Assembly (NCBI GenBank): GCA_963850525.1
Contig: CAWKLQ010000005.1
Location: 1 to 64,000, forward strand
Length of the DNA stretch: 64,000 nt
Origin: JAEMQF01 sp963850525
Lineage (GTDB): Bacteria > Pseudomonadota > Gammaproteobacteria > Burkholderiales > Burkholderiaceae_C
Direction of reading: 5' to 3'
The notes beneath the pieces were generated by a model. It ran no database searches, was not told where the DNA came from, and saw only the letters and a list, made by a program, of their open reading frames with translations. Position numbers and translations under genes: made by a program. Shown here piece after piece: positions 8,710 through 17,605 of the stretch. The first letter of the stretch is position 1. Each line of letters starts with the position of its first letter.

Positions 8710-10446
8710 ATGAGCACCAAGCCCCGCAAAAAACCTCAAGACCTGCGCAGCCAGCAATGGTTCGGCCGCCAGGACCGCGATGGATTCGCCTACCGCAGCT
8801 GGGTCAAGGGCAAGGGCGTTCCGCACGACCAGTTCGACGGCCGCCCCGTCATCGGCATCTGCAACACGTTCAGCGAGCTGACGCCGTGCAACTCGCATTT
8901 CCGCACGCTCGCTGAACAGGTGAAGATCGGCGTCTACGAAGCGGGTGGTTTCCCGCTCGAGTTTCCGGTGATGTCGCTCGGCGAGACGCTGCTGCGCCCG
9001 ACCGCGATGCTGTACCGCAATCTGGCGAGCATGGACGTTGAAGAAAGCATTCGCGGCAACCCCGTGGACGGCGTGGTGCTGCTGATGGGCTGCGACAAGA
9101 CGACACCGGCGCTGCTGATGGGCGCGGCCAGCGCCGATCTGCCGACGATCGGTGTCTCGGGCGGGCCGATGCTCAACGGCAAGTGGCGCGGCCAGGAGCT
9201 CGGCTCCGGAACCGGCGTGTGGAGCATGAGCGAGCAGGTGCGCGCCGGAACGCTGAAGCTCGCGGACTTCTTCGACGCCGAGAGCTGCATGCACCGCAGC
9301 CACGGCCACTGCATGACGATGGGAACGGCGTCGACGATGGCGAGCATGGTCGAGGCGCTCGGCGTGGGCCTGCCGGGCAACGCCGCGTACCCGGCGGTCG
9401 ACGGCCGGCGCAACGTGATTGCGCGCAACGCCGGGCGGCGCATCGTCGACATGGTGCACGAGGATCAGGTGCTGTCCGACATCCTGACGCGCGAGGCCTT
9501 CGAGAACGCGATCCGAACCCTCGCCGCGATCGGCGGCTCGACGAACGCGGTGATTCACCTGATCGCGATCGCCGGGCGCATCGGCGTGAAACTCACGATC
9601 GACGACTTTGAGCGCCTGGGCAGCGAAATGCCGTGCCTCGTCAACCTGCAGCCCTCGGGCGAACACTTGATGGAAGACTTTTGTTATGCGGGCGGGCTGC
9701 CTGCGGTGATGAAAGAAATTTCCAGCAGCCTGCACCTGGGCCACGTCACGGCCACTGGCAAATCAGTTCAAGAGAACATCGCCGACGCGCAGAACTTCGA
9801 CCCGCGCGTCATCAAGACGATGGCCAAACCGTTCAAGGACAAAGCCGGCATCGCGGTGCTGCGCGGCAACCTCGCGCCGCGCGGCGCCGTCATCAAACCG
9901 AGCGCAGCGACGCCCGCGCTGATGGTGCACAAGGGCCGCGCCGTCGTGTTCGAGAACATCGAAGACTTCCACACGCGCATCAACGACGAGAGCCTGGACG
10001 TCGACGAAACCTGCATCCTGGTGCTGAAGAATTGCGGCCCCAAGGGTTATCCCGGCATGGCCGAAGTCGGCAACATGCCGCTGCCGCCCAAGGTGCTGCG
10101 CAAGGGCATCACCGACATGGTTCGCATCAGCGACGCGCGAATGAGCGGCACCGCCTACGGCACCGTCGTGCTGCACAGCGCGCCCGAGGCAGCGGCCGGC
10201 GGGCCGCTCGCCGTCGTGCAAAACGGCGACCTGATCGAACTCGACGTGCCCAAGCGCAGCCTGCACTTGCACGTCAGCGACGCGGAAATCGCGCGCCGCC
10301 TCGCCGCGTGGAAGCCCGCACCGCCGCCGCTCGCCAGTGGCTACTGGAAGCTCTATGTCGATCACGTCTTGCCGGTCGATCAGGGTGCCGACCTGGACTT
10401 TCTGGTGGGAAGGCGCGGCGCGTTCGTGCCAAGAGACAACCATTGA
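8710..10446 (+). CDS. IlvD/EDD-family sugar-acid dehydratase (arabinonate/galactonate type)
   Basis: A 578-residue [2Fe-2S] dehydratase. The three cluster cysteines are at C60 (ELTPCN), C128 (LLMGCDKTTPA) and C201 (GHCMTMGTAS). Their spacing and the total length match the characterised L-arabinonate dehydratase subgroup and not classical IlvD. The catalytic serine region RISDARMSGTAYGT is present near the C terminus. The reaction is dehydration of an aldonic acid to its 2-keto-3-deoxy form. Because the next gene is DgoK, D-galactonate (giving KDGal) is the likely physiological substrate, though enzymes of this group also take L-arabinonate and D-fuconate. The stop codon lies inside a hairpin (10437-10465). 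Confidence 0.88.
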   Translation: MSTKPRKKPQDLRSQQWFGRQDRDGFAYRSWVKGKGVPHDQFDGRPVIGICNTFSELTPCNSHFRTLAEQVKIGVYEAGGFPLEFPVMSLGETLLRPTAMLYRNLASMDVEESIRGNPVDGVVLLMGCDKTTPALLMGAASADLPTIGVSGGPMLNGKWRGQELGSGTGVWSMSEQVRAGTLKLADFFDAESCMHRSHGHCMTMGTASTMASMVEALGVGLPGNAAYPAVDGRRNVIARNAGRRIVDMVHEDQVLSDILTREAFENAIRTLAAIGGSTNAVIHLIAIAGRIGVKLTIDDFERLGSEMPCLVNLQPSGEHLMEDFCYAGGLPAVMKEISSSLHLGHVTATGKSVQENIADAQNFDPRVIKTMAKPFKDKAGIAVLRGNLAPRGAVIKPSAATPALMVHKGRAVVFENIEDFHTRINDESLDVDETCILVLKNCGPKGYPGMAEVGNMPLPPKVLRKGITDMVRISDARMSGTAYGTVVLHSAPEAAAGGPLAVVQNGDLIELDVPKRSLHLHVSDAEIARRLAAWKPAPPPLASGYWKLYVDHVLPVDQGADLDFLVGRRGAFVPRDNH

Positions 10447-10465
10447 GCCGAAGGCTCAATGGTTG
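10437..10465 (+). terminator. Perfect 13-bp hairpin overlapping the dehydratase stop codon
   Basis: The arms CAACCATTGAGCC and GGCTCAATGGTTG pair perfectly around a GAA loop. The TGA stop at 10444-10446 sits within the left arm. No T-run follows, so it is either a non-canonical terminator or an mRNA-stabilising structure between the dehydratase and dgoK. Confidence 0.55.
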
Positions 10466-10551
10466 CGGCGCAGGCGACGAACCGATGCAAGCGTCACGCC
10501 GCGCGCGCCGCGCACGGCGCAGTGCCATGGAGTCGCGTATAAAGCGGAGTC

Positions 10552-11463
10552 ATGGATTCTTTGGTGGCGATCGACTGGGGCACGACAGCGCTGCGCGGGG
10601 CCCGCCTGGGCGCGGGGGCCACGGTCCTCGAAGAGCGGCGTTTCGAGCGCGGCGTGGCGAGCATGGCGGGCGCGTCGTTCGACGTCGTGTTCGACGAGCA
10701 CTTCGGCGACTGGATGGGCAGCGCCGACAGCCTGTGCCTGATCGGCGGCATGGCCGGCAGCAAACAAGGTTGGGTCGAGGCGCCGTACGCCGCGTGTCCC
10801 GCGCGATTCGAGGACTTGTGTGGCCGCCTGACCTGGGTCGTGTCGCCGCGGCGCATCGCCATCGTTCCGGGACTGACGTGTCACCACGCCGGGATTCCTG
10901 ACGTCATGCGCGGCGAGGAGTTGCAAGTGTTCGGGGCGCTGCAATTGCTCGATCGCGCCGACGGCCTGCTCGTGCTGCCCGGCACGCACAGCAAGTGGGT
11001 CACGGTTCGCGCCGGCCAAGTGCAACGCTTCTCGACCGTGATGACGGGTGAGTTCTACGGCCTGCTGCGCCACCACTCGTTCCTTGCGCGCTCCATGCCC
11101 GAGGCGGACGCCGACCTTGACGTTCCCGCCTTTGACCAGGGTGTCGCCGTCGCCCTGTCGAGCCGCAGCCTGATGCAGACCGCGTTTGGCGTGCGCACGC
11201 TGTCGTTGTTCAATCGGGTTCGCCCCGAGTCGTTGCCGAGTTACTTGTCGGGTCTGGTGATCGGCGAAGAACTGCGCTCGCAAATGACCCAGGACATGCA
11301 AAGCGGTGGCGATGTGATCGTGATCGGCACCGACGCGCTGACGCAGCGCTACGAACGCGCCTTGTCGCAGCAGGGCATCGGCGTCAAGACCTTGGGCGCT
11401 GCGGCAGGTTGGCGTGGCCTGTGGGAATTGGGGCAGGTCGTGCAGGGCGGGGCGGCGCCATGA
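10552..11463 (+). CDS. dgoK: 2-dehydro-3-deoxygalactonokinase
   Basis: A 303-residue DgoK-family kinase that phosphorylates 2-keto-3-deoxygalactonate in the DeLey-Doudoroff galactonate pathway. Visible features are the ASKHA-like phosphate loop AIDWGTTALRGA at residues 6-17, LIGGMAGSKQGW, the family signature LPGTHSKWV, TGEFYGLLRHHS, and the C-terminal GTDALTQRYERAL. It follows the dehydratase by 105 bases, which supports a galactonate catabolic pair. The KDPGal aldolase that would complete the route is not in the window. A GGAG lies just upstream of the ATG. Confidence 0.9.
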   Translation: MDSLVAIDWGTTALRGARLGAGATVLEERRFERGVASMAGASFDVVFDEHFGDWMGSADSLCLIGGMAGSKQGWVEAPYAACPARFEDLCGRLTWVVSPRRIAIVPGLTCHHAGIPDVMRGEELQVFGALQLLDRADGLLVLPGTHSKWVTVRAGQVQRFSTVMTGEFYGLLRHHSFLARSMPEADADLDVPAFDQGVAVALSSRSLMQTAFGVRTLSLFNRVRPESLPSYLSGLVIGEELRSQMTQDMQSGGDVIVIGTDALTQRYERALSQQGIGVKTLGAAAGWRGLWELGQVVQGGAAP

Positions 11464-11521
11464 CGGCACGCACAGTGACGCGCGGCGCCGCAACGCGATG
11501 TGCTGCGGCCGGGCGCGCTGA

Positions 11522-12097
11522 CTAGAAGCTCGATCCCGGCTGCTTGAGGAAGGCGAGTTCCTCGGCGCTCGACGCGCGCCCCAACAGCGCATTGCGATGC
11601 GGGAAGCGACCAAAGCGCTGAATCACGTCGTGGTGCCGGATCGCGTAGTCGAGCATGCTTTGCATCGACGCGTATTGCCCGGCAAGCGATGTGAACAGCG
11701 CGACGCAGCGCCTTTGCATCGCCAGGTCTTCGGCGTGCTCAAAGGGCAAGTAGGCGAAGGCGCGTTGCACGGGCAGCAGGGCAGCGTCGTCGCCGCGTTC
11801 GATCATTGCCAGGGCTGCGCCGAGGGCAAGTGCATCGCCGGCAAAGGCCTTGGGCGTATCGCGGAACATGTTGCGCGTGAATTGATCGAGCACGACGATT
11901 CGCGCGAGGCATGATGGGGCGTGCGAATCCCAGTCGCGCAGCCCACCCGCCAACGCCGCCTGAACCGTCGCGCCGAAGCGCTGTTCGATGAGCCGGTCGA
12001 AAGCGGCGTCTTTGCGAAACCATACCGCGCGTGCGCTGCCGAACTCGGCGCTGCTTGAGGCGCCAAACCAGAAGTCGATAACGTCTTGCGGGTTCAT
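11522..12097 (-). CDS. DUF924 family protein
   Basis: A 191-residue DUF924 protein: VIDFWFG at the start, WFRKDAAFD, LARIVVLDQFTRNMFRDT and AFAYLPFEHAEDLAMQ, followed by HHDVIQRFGRFPHRNALLGR. The family is all-helical and has no assigned reaction. The ATG at 12097 overlaps the stop of the prolyl oligopeptidase (ATGA), so the two are probably translated together, and yaeQ heads the same unit. The longer upstream frame is a shadow of the peptidase gene. Confidence 0.88.
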   Translation of the reverse strand: MNPQDVIDFWFGASSSAEFGSARAVWFRKDAAFDRLIEQRFGATVQAALAGGLRDWDSHAPSCLARIVVLDQFTRNMFRDTPKAFAGDALALGAALAMIERGDDAALLPVQRAFAYLPFEHAEDLAMQRRCVALFTSLAGQYASMQSMLDYAIRHHDVIQRFGRFPHRNALLGRASSAEELAFLKQPGSSF

Positions 12098-14277
12098 TTC
12101 GATGGGGATGCCGGCCCGAGCTGCTGCCACAGGTAGGTGAATTCGAGCGCCTGCATGAGGGCGCGCTGCGCATTGTCGGCGGCGCCGCCGTGCCCGCCTT
12201 CGATGTTTTCGTAGTACAGCACGTCGTGTCCGAACTCGGCCAGGCGCGCCGCCATCTTGCGCGCGTGGCCCGGGTGCACCCGGTCGTCGCGGGTCGACGT
12301 GGTGATCAGCATCTTGGGCAGCTTCGCGTCGCGTCGGACATTCTGGTACGGGCTGTAGCGCGAGATGTAGGCCCACTGTTCGGGATCGTCGGGGTCGCCG
12401 TATTCCGCCATCCACGACGCGCCGGCGAGCAGCCTGTGATAGCGCTTCATGTCGAGCAGCGGCACCTGGCACACGACGCCGTTGAACAAGTCGGGGCGCT
12501 GCGTGGCCACCGCGCCGACGAGCAACCCGCCGTTGCTGCCGCCCTCGATTCCCAGGTGGCGTGGGCTCGTGACGCCGCGCGCGATCAAGTCCTGCGCGAT
12601 GGCGACGAAGTCGTCGTAGCTGCGCTGCTTGTTCGCCTTTTGCGCCGCCTGGTGCCAGCCCGGACCGAACTCGCCGCCGCCGCGGATGTTCGCCACCGCG
12701 AGCACGCCGCCGCGCGCGAACCACGCTGCGCCGAAGGCCGCGGAGTACCAGGGCTGCATCGACACTTCGAAGCCGCCGTAGCCGTACAGCAGGGTCGGAT
12801 TCGCGCCCTTGCCGGGTGCCGCCGGCGCCGCGCCTTGGGGCCAAACCACGAAGTAGGGAACGCGGGCCCCGTCCTGGCTGGTCGCGAAGAGTTGCTCAGC
12901 ACGCATTCCGGTCGCGTCGAAGAACGCCGGGCGCGCTTTGAGCGCGTCGCGCCGGTCGCTTCCAGTCGCCGCGAGCCACAGCGTGTCGGGGGTGAGAAAG
13001 TCGGTGTAGGTCAATAGGTAGCGTTCGGCAAATTCATCGCCCGGCAGCAGCGGATCGTGCAGCGCGGCGGACGACAAGGTCCCGGGAAACGGCGCCTCGA
13101 TGTCGCGCCGTGCGAATGGGTTGCCGGCGGCCGCGTCACCCGATGCATCCGGCGCGCTGCGCCGCCACTCTTCGAGCCGGCTCGCGACCTTGTCCATCAC
13201 GTTGACGATGACGTGGCTGCGCGTTGTCGTGTAGCCGGCGAGCGACCGGGTTGGCGTCGGCGCGAACAGCACCTGGAAGTTACGCTTGCCGGCCAGGTAC
13301 TCGCGCGCGTCGGCGGCGAGCAGCGAGCCGCGCGGGTAGGTCACGCCGGCGCTGACCAGGCTGCTTCGCAACTCCAGCAGCAAGGTGTCGCCCGCCGCGC
13401 CGGCGCTGTGCCAGAAGCTCCACGAAGCGTCGCTCGGGATGTCCAGGGGGCGGTTGCCGGTGGGTGTGGCGATGAAGCGCAGTTCGTTGAAAAAGTCGAC
13501 CGAGCGCGTGAACACGACTCGCTCGAATCCCGGCGTGCGATCCACGCTCACGCCGGCGGCGACGTCTTGCACTTGCGCTTCGAACACCGTCTCGGCCGTT
13601 GTGAGGGGCGTGCCGCGTTGCCAGCGTTTGATGATCCGCGGGTAGCCCGAGGTCGTCATCGAGCCCGGGCCGAAGTCGGTGCCGACATAAAGCGTGTCGG
13701 CGTCTATCCAGGCGACGTCTGACTTGGCTTCGGCAAGCTGGAAGCCGCCCGGGACGAAGACCTTGCTCACGCTGTCGAATTCGCGAACGACCTTGGCGTC
13801 GGCGCCGCCGCGAGACAAGGAGACGAGGCAAAGGCGGTACTCAGGCCCCAGGCATGACGCGCCGCCCCAGACCCAGTTCTCGCCTTCCGTCTTGGCGAGC
13901 AGGTCCAGGTCGAGCACCGTCTCCCAGCGCGGCCCTGCCTTGCGGAATTCAGCTAGCGTGGTGCGTCGCCACAAGCCACGGGGCTGCGCAGCGTCTTGCC
14001 AGAAGTTGTAGAACCACGCGCCGCGGCGCACGACGGTGGGAATTCGATCTTTCGAATCGAGGATGGCGAGCAACTGGCTGCGCGTCGCCTCGAAGCTTGG
14101 CTCGGCCTGCAACACCTTCTGCGTGATGGCGTTGCGCTCGCGAACCCACTTCAGCGCGGCCTCGCCTTGCACTTCTTCGAGCCAGAGGTGCGGGTCCGGT
14201 TCTTCGGCGAGGGTTTCTTGCATGGGCAGGATCGACAGCATGAACAGGGCGATGTGAAGCAGGTCGGAGATTCTCAT
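12094..14277 (-). CDS. S9A prolyl oligopeptidase family serine peptidase
   Basis: A 727-residue prolyl oligopeptidase. The N-terminal half is the beta-propeller; the start of the mature protein, PDPHLWLEEVQGEAALKWV, is typical. The C-terminal alpha/beta-hydrolase domain has the nucleophile Ser581 in GGSNGG, the acid in TRDDRVHPGHA (about 664-665) and His696 in EGGHGG. It cleaves proline-containing peptides after Pro. A hydrophobic N terminus (residues 5-18) suggests export if the first ATG is used; an internal ATG near residue 19 would give a cytoplasmic form, so localisation is uncertain. It lies 10 bases after yaeQ and overlaps the DUF924 gene by 4 bases. Confidence 0.93.
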   Translation of the reverse strand: MRISDLLHIALFMLSILPMQETLAEEPDPHLWLEEVQGEAALKWVRERNAITQKVLQAEPSFEATRSQLLAILDSKDRIPTVVRRGAWFYNFWQDAAQPRGLWRRTTLAEFRKAGPRWETVLDLDLLAKTEGENWVWGGASCLGPEYRLCLVSLSRGGADAKVVREFDSVSKVFVPGGFQLAEAKSDVAWIDADTLYVGTDFGPGSMTTSGYPRIIKRWQRGTPLTTAETVFEAQVQDVAAGVSVDRTPGFERVVFTRSVDFFNELRFIATPTGNRPLDIPSDASWSFWHSAGAAGDTLLLELRSSLVSAGVTYPRGSLLAADAREYLAGKRNFQVLFAPTPTRSLAGYTTTRSHVIVNVMDKVASRLEEWRRSAPDASGDAAAGNPFARRDIEAPFPGTLSSAALHDPLLPGDEFAERYLLTYTDFLTPDTLWLAATGSDRRDALKARPAFFDATGMRAEQLFATSQDGARVPYFVVWPQGAAPAAPGKGANPTLLYGYGGFEVSMQPWYSAAFGAAWFARGGVLAVANIRGGGEFGPGWHQAAQKANKQRSYDDFVAIAQDLIARGVTSPRHLGIEGGSNGGLLVGAVATQRPDLFNGVVCQVPLLDMKRYHRLLAGASWMAEYGDPDDPEQWAYISRYSPYQNVRRDAKLPKMLITTSTRDDRVHPGHARKMAARLAEFGHDVLYYENIEGGHGGAADNAQRALMQALEFTYLWQQLGPASPSK

Positions 14278-14287
14278 CGGCGCGGTT

Positions 14288-14842
14288 TCACGCCGGGAAC
14301 AGGCGCAGCGGCGTGACTTCGACCGCGCCGAGCGTTTCGCTCACCCACGCCGTGCCGTCCTGCACGCTCAATTGCAATTGCATGCCGCGCTGCGCCAGGC
14401 CGGCGAGTGCCTGGCTTTGTTCGGACGTGATGCGCCAGACGTCCAGATTCGTCGCGCGCGACACCTTGCCGACAATCGCGCTCCACCAGATCTGGGCTGC
14501 AGCGCTGAAGCACAACACCGTGACGCGCTCGGCGCGCCCGCAGGCTTTGAGCAGGCGCTTCTCGTCGGGCTGGCCGACTTCGATCCAGTGCACGATGCGC
14601 CCCGTGAGGTCTTTGTGCCACAGGTCAGGCTCGTCGGTGTCCCACAGCCCCTTGGCGAATTCCAGCATGCCGTTGTTCTCGCTCGCCGGCCGGTGCAGGC
14701 CGAGCGCGAGCAGGCGCAGCATCATGCGCTCGTCGGTTTCCGAGGGGTGGCGCGCGATCGTCACTTGCTGGTCGGCGTAAACGCCGCGGTCCATGTCGGC
14801 GATGCCCATGTTGACCTTGTAGATGATCGCCTTCAGCGCCAT
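14288..14842 (-). CDS. yaeQ: YaeQ family protein
   Basis: A 184-residue YaeQ protein with the family's full length: MALKAIIYKVNMGIADMDRGVY, TIARHPSETDERMMLRLLALGL, DEPDLWHKDLTGRIVHWIEVGQPDEKRLLKACGRA and the C-terminal EVTPLRLFP. The fold is PD-(D/E)XK nuclease-like, but a nuclease activity is not established and the cellular role is unknown. It is the first gene of a three-gene minus-strand unit with the prolyl oligopeptidase and DUF924. Confidence 0.93.
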   Translation of the reverse strand: MALKAIIYKVNMGIADMDRGVYADQQVTIARHPSETDERMMLRLLALGLHRPASENNGMLEFAKGLWDTDEPDLWHKDLTGRIVHWIEVGQPDEKRLLKACGRAERVTVLCFSAAAQIWWSAIVGKVSRATNLDVWRITSEQSQALAGLAQRGMQLQLSVQDGTAWVSETLGAVEVTPLRLFPA

Positions 14843-14974
14843 GCGTGCTCAAGTTGTAGGGGGTGGCGCATTAGATCAGAGCGCGGCGGCGGTGATGCGG
14901 GTTTTACGGAGCAGCCGACTCACTCGCTGGGTGGCATGATGTTGCCCAAGTTTTCGCTTCGAAAGGCCGCGCCG

Positions 14975-15487
14975 ATGCTGCACCGTCTCCCAAACTACGC
15001 CCTGTGGCGCACGACAGTCGCGTGCGCCCTGGCGCTGACGCTTCACGGCGCTGTGGCGCAGGCGCCCGAGAAGCCGCGCAGCGCGACTTTGGGCACGGGC
15101 ACGGGCAAAGGCAAGACGAGCGGGCCGCTGCTGACGCGCGCCGAACTGCGCGAGTGCCTGAATTTGCAGCCGCGCTTGCGCGTCGCAGCGCAAGAGCTCG
15201 TCGCCGCGCAGGCCGCACTGGACAAGGAAAAGGCCGACCTGGCGCAGCGCAAGACGGCGCTGGCGGAGGAGCTCGCCGCCCTGGACCGCACCAGCGCACC
15301 CGCCGTCGACGCCTACAACGCGAGCGTTCTCGAGCACGAGCGCAACGTCGACGCGTACAACGCCAAGACGCCGGCGTTCAATGCCAAGGCCGCGGGTTTG
15401 CAGGAGCAGCGCGCAGCGTTTGCGAAGGGCTGCGAGAACCGCGACTTCGACGAAAGGGACGAACTCGCGATTCGCAAAGGCCAGTGA
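14975..15487 (+). CDS. Secreted coiled-coil protein of unknown function
   Basis: A 170-residue protein I do not recognise. It has a signal peptide (hydrophobic VACALALTLHGAVAQA, cleavage near AQA-PEK), a short Gly/Thr/Lys-rich linker, then charged heptad-like helices (AAQELVAAQAALDKEKADLAQRK) that should form a coiled coil. The rest of the protein stays helical and ends at ELAIRKGQ with a single late cysteine (GCEN). I start at 14975, which puts a GAAAGG-like site about 9 bases upstream; an in-frame ATG at 14936 would add 13 residues. It precedes the M3 peptidase by about 60 bases, so co-transcription is possible. Confidence 0.6.
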   Translation: MLHRLPNYALWRTTVACALALTLHGAVAQAPEKPRSATLGTGTGKGKTSGPLLTRAELRECLNLQPRLRVAAQELVAAQAALDKEKADLAQRKTALAEELAALDRTSAPAVDAYNASVLEHERNVDAYNAKTPAFNAKAAGLQEQRAAFAKGCENRDFDERDELAIRKGQ

Positions 15488-15547
15488 GTTCCTGAAATCT
15501 GCAGGAAAATCCTGCGCAGCCCGACCCGGCGTTGACGAAGGTTCGCG

Positions 15548-17605
15548 ATGGCACTGACAACTCCCAACCCGCTGCTGCAGGCGTGGCACACGCCGCATGG
15601 CCTGCCGCCGTTCCAGAACGTTGCCGCCGAACACTTTGCGCCGGCCTTCGATGCGGCGCTGGCGGAGCACCTGGCCGACATCGAACGCATCGCCGGCTCG
15701 GCGCAGGCGCCGACGTTTCAGAACACGATTGCCGCACTCGACCGCAGCGGCCGCCTGCTGGACCGAACGGCGGCGCTGTTCTACAACCTGACGGCGAGCG
15801 AAACCTCGCCCGCGCTGCAGGCGGTCGAGCGCGACATGGCGCCGCGCCTGGCGGCGCACCACAACACGGTGCACACGCACGCGGGGCTGTTTCGGCGCAT
15901 CGATGCATTGCACGAACAGCGCAGCGCGCTGCAGCTGAGCGCAGAGGAACTGCGTGTCCTGGAGCGCATCCATTTCGACTTCGTGCGTGCCGGCGCCAAG
16001 CTGGCACCCGCCGCGCAGGCGCGCTATGGTCAGGTCATGCAGCGCCTGGCCGAGTTGCAGACGGGCTTCGGCCAGAACGTTCTGGCCGACGAGGCGCAAT
16101 ATCGCCTGGTGCTGCGCGACGAGGCCGATCTGGCCGGCCTGCCCGAATTCGTTCGCGCCAGCGCGCGCCAGGCCGCTGCCGAGCGGGGACTGAGCGAGGC
16201 GGGAGTGATCACGCTGTCGCGCTCCCACATCGTGCCGTTCCTGACGTTCTCGCAGCGCCGCGACTTGCGCGAGCAGGCCTGGCGCGCCTGGACGACGCGC
16301 GGCGAACACGACGGCGAGCACGACAACCGTCCGGTGGCGCGCGAAATCCTGAGCCTGCGCAATGAACAGGCGCGCCTGCACGGCTACGCGGCGTTCGCCG
16401 ACTACGTGCTCGCCGACACGATGGCCAAGACCCAGGAGGCCGTCGCCGAGCTGCTGCAGCAGGTCTGGGTGCCCGCCAAGGCGCGCGCCGAAGAGGAGCG
16501 CGAAGCGCTGCAGGCGCTCGCGTTGGCGCACGGCGAATCGATCACGATCGAGGCCTGGGACTGGCGCTACTACGCCGAGAAAGTGCGCCAGGAGCGCTAC
16601 GACATCGACGAAGCCACGGTCAAGCCTTACTTTCCGCTTGCGCGCATGGTGCAGGCGGTGTTCGATTGCGCGAATCGTCTTTTCGGGTTGCGCTTTGTCG
16701 AACTGCCCGACGTACCGGCGTATCACCCGGACGTGAAAGTCTATGAAGTGCGTGACGTGCAGAACATCGTGATCGGCGTGTTCCTGCACGACAACTTCGC
16801 GCGCCCGAGCAAACGCAGCGGCGCGTGGATGAGTTCGTTTCGCCAGCAGTCGCGCAACGCGGCTGCGCTGCCTATCGTCGTCAACAACAACAATTTCGCG
16901 CGCGGTGCGCCGGGCGAGCCCACGCTGCTGAGCTTCGACGACGCGCGCACGCTGTTCCACGAGTTCGGCCACGGCTTGCACGGCTTGCTCTCCAACGTCA
17001 CCTATGAGAGCGTGTCGGGGACGAACGTGCTGCGCGACTTTGTCGAGCTGCCCTCGCAGTTGTTCGAACATTGGCTCGAGGAGCCCGAAGTGCTGAAGCG
17101 CCACGCGCGCCACTTCCGCACCGATGAGCCCATCCCCGACGCGCTGGTCGCCAAGCTGCACGCGGCGCGGCGCTTCAACCAGGGCTATGAGACGGTGCGC
17201 TACGCCGCCTCGGCGCTCGTCGACATGGCCGCGCACGCCCTCACGCAAGCGCAGGCGCCCGATGTCGTCGAGTTCGAACGCGCCGAGTTGCAGCGCATCG
17301 GTCTGCCGCCCGGCATCGGCCTGAACCACCGGTTGACGCATTTCCAGCACCTGTTCTCGGGGTCGGGCTACGCGGCGGGCTATTACGTGTACCTGTGGGC
17401 CGAGGTGCTCGACGCCGACGGCTACGGCGCCTTCATCGAAGCCGGCAGTCCGTTCGATGCCGGCGTCGCCGCGCGTCTGCGCCAGTTCATCTATGCGAGC
17501 GGCAACTCGCTCGAGCCGGCAGCGGCGTATCGCGCATTCCGGGGGCGGCAGCCGACGGTTCAGCCGATGTTAGAGAAGCGCGGGCTGCTTTCCGAACCCG
17601 CCTGA
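15548..17605 (+). CDS. M3 family metallopeptidase (Dcp/oligopeptidase A type)
   Basis: A 685-residue zinc peptidase of family M3 that degrades oligopeptides in the cytoplasm. The zinc site is HEFGH (H471, E472, H475) in the long motif around FHEFGHGLHGLLSNV, and the third ligand falls in the following DFVELPSQ segment. SGTNVLRDFVELPSQ favours the Dcp-like branch over oligopeptidase A, but I cannot separate them with certainty. The length equals the E. coli enzymes (about 680). Its 3' end overlaps the convergent hybrid kinase gene by 46 bases. Confidence 0.92.
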   Translation: MALTTPNPLLQAWHTPHGLPPFQNVAAEHFAPAFDAALAEHLADIERIAGSAQAPTFQNTIAALDRSGRLLDRTAALFYNLTASETSPALQAVERDMAPRLAAHHNTVHTHAGLFRRIDALHEQRSALQLSAEELRVLERIHFDFVRAGAKLAPAAQARYGQVMQRLAELQTGFGQNVLADEAQYRLVLRDEADLAGLPEFVRASARQAAAERGLSEAGVITLSRSHIVPFLTFSQRRDLREQAWRAWTTRGEHDGEHDNRPVAREILSLRNEQARLHGYAAFADYVLADTMAKTQEAVAELLQQVWVPAKARAEEEREALQALALAHGESITIEAWDWRYYAEKVRQERYDIDEATVKPYFPLARMVQAVFDCANRLFGLRFVELPDVPAYHPDVKVYEVRDVQNIVIGVFLHDNFARPSKRSGAWMSSFRQQSRNAAALPIVVNNNNFARGAPGEPTLLSFDDARTLFHEFGHGLHGLLSNVTYESVSGTNVLRDFVELPSQLFEHWLEEPEVLKRHARHFRTDEPIPDALVAKLHAARRFNQGYETVRYAASALVDMAAHALTQAQAPDVVEFERAELQRIGLPPGIGLNHRLTHFQHLFSGSGYAAGYYVYLWAEVLDADGYGAFIEAGSPFDAGVAARLRQFIYASGNSLEPAAAYRAFRGRQPTVQPMLEKRGLLSEPA

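Noticed and set aside
14876..17350. Open frame of 824 codons on the minus strand
   Set aside because: It is antisense to the M3 peptidase, is rich in Arg/Gln/His/Val as mirror frames of GC-rich genes are, and has no family motif.
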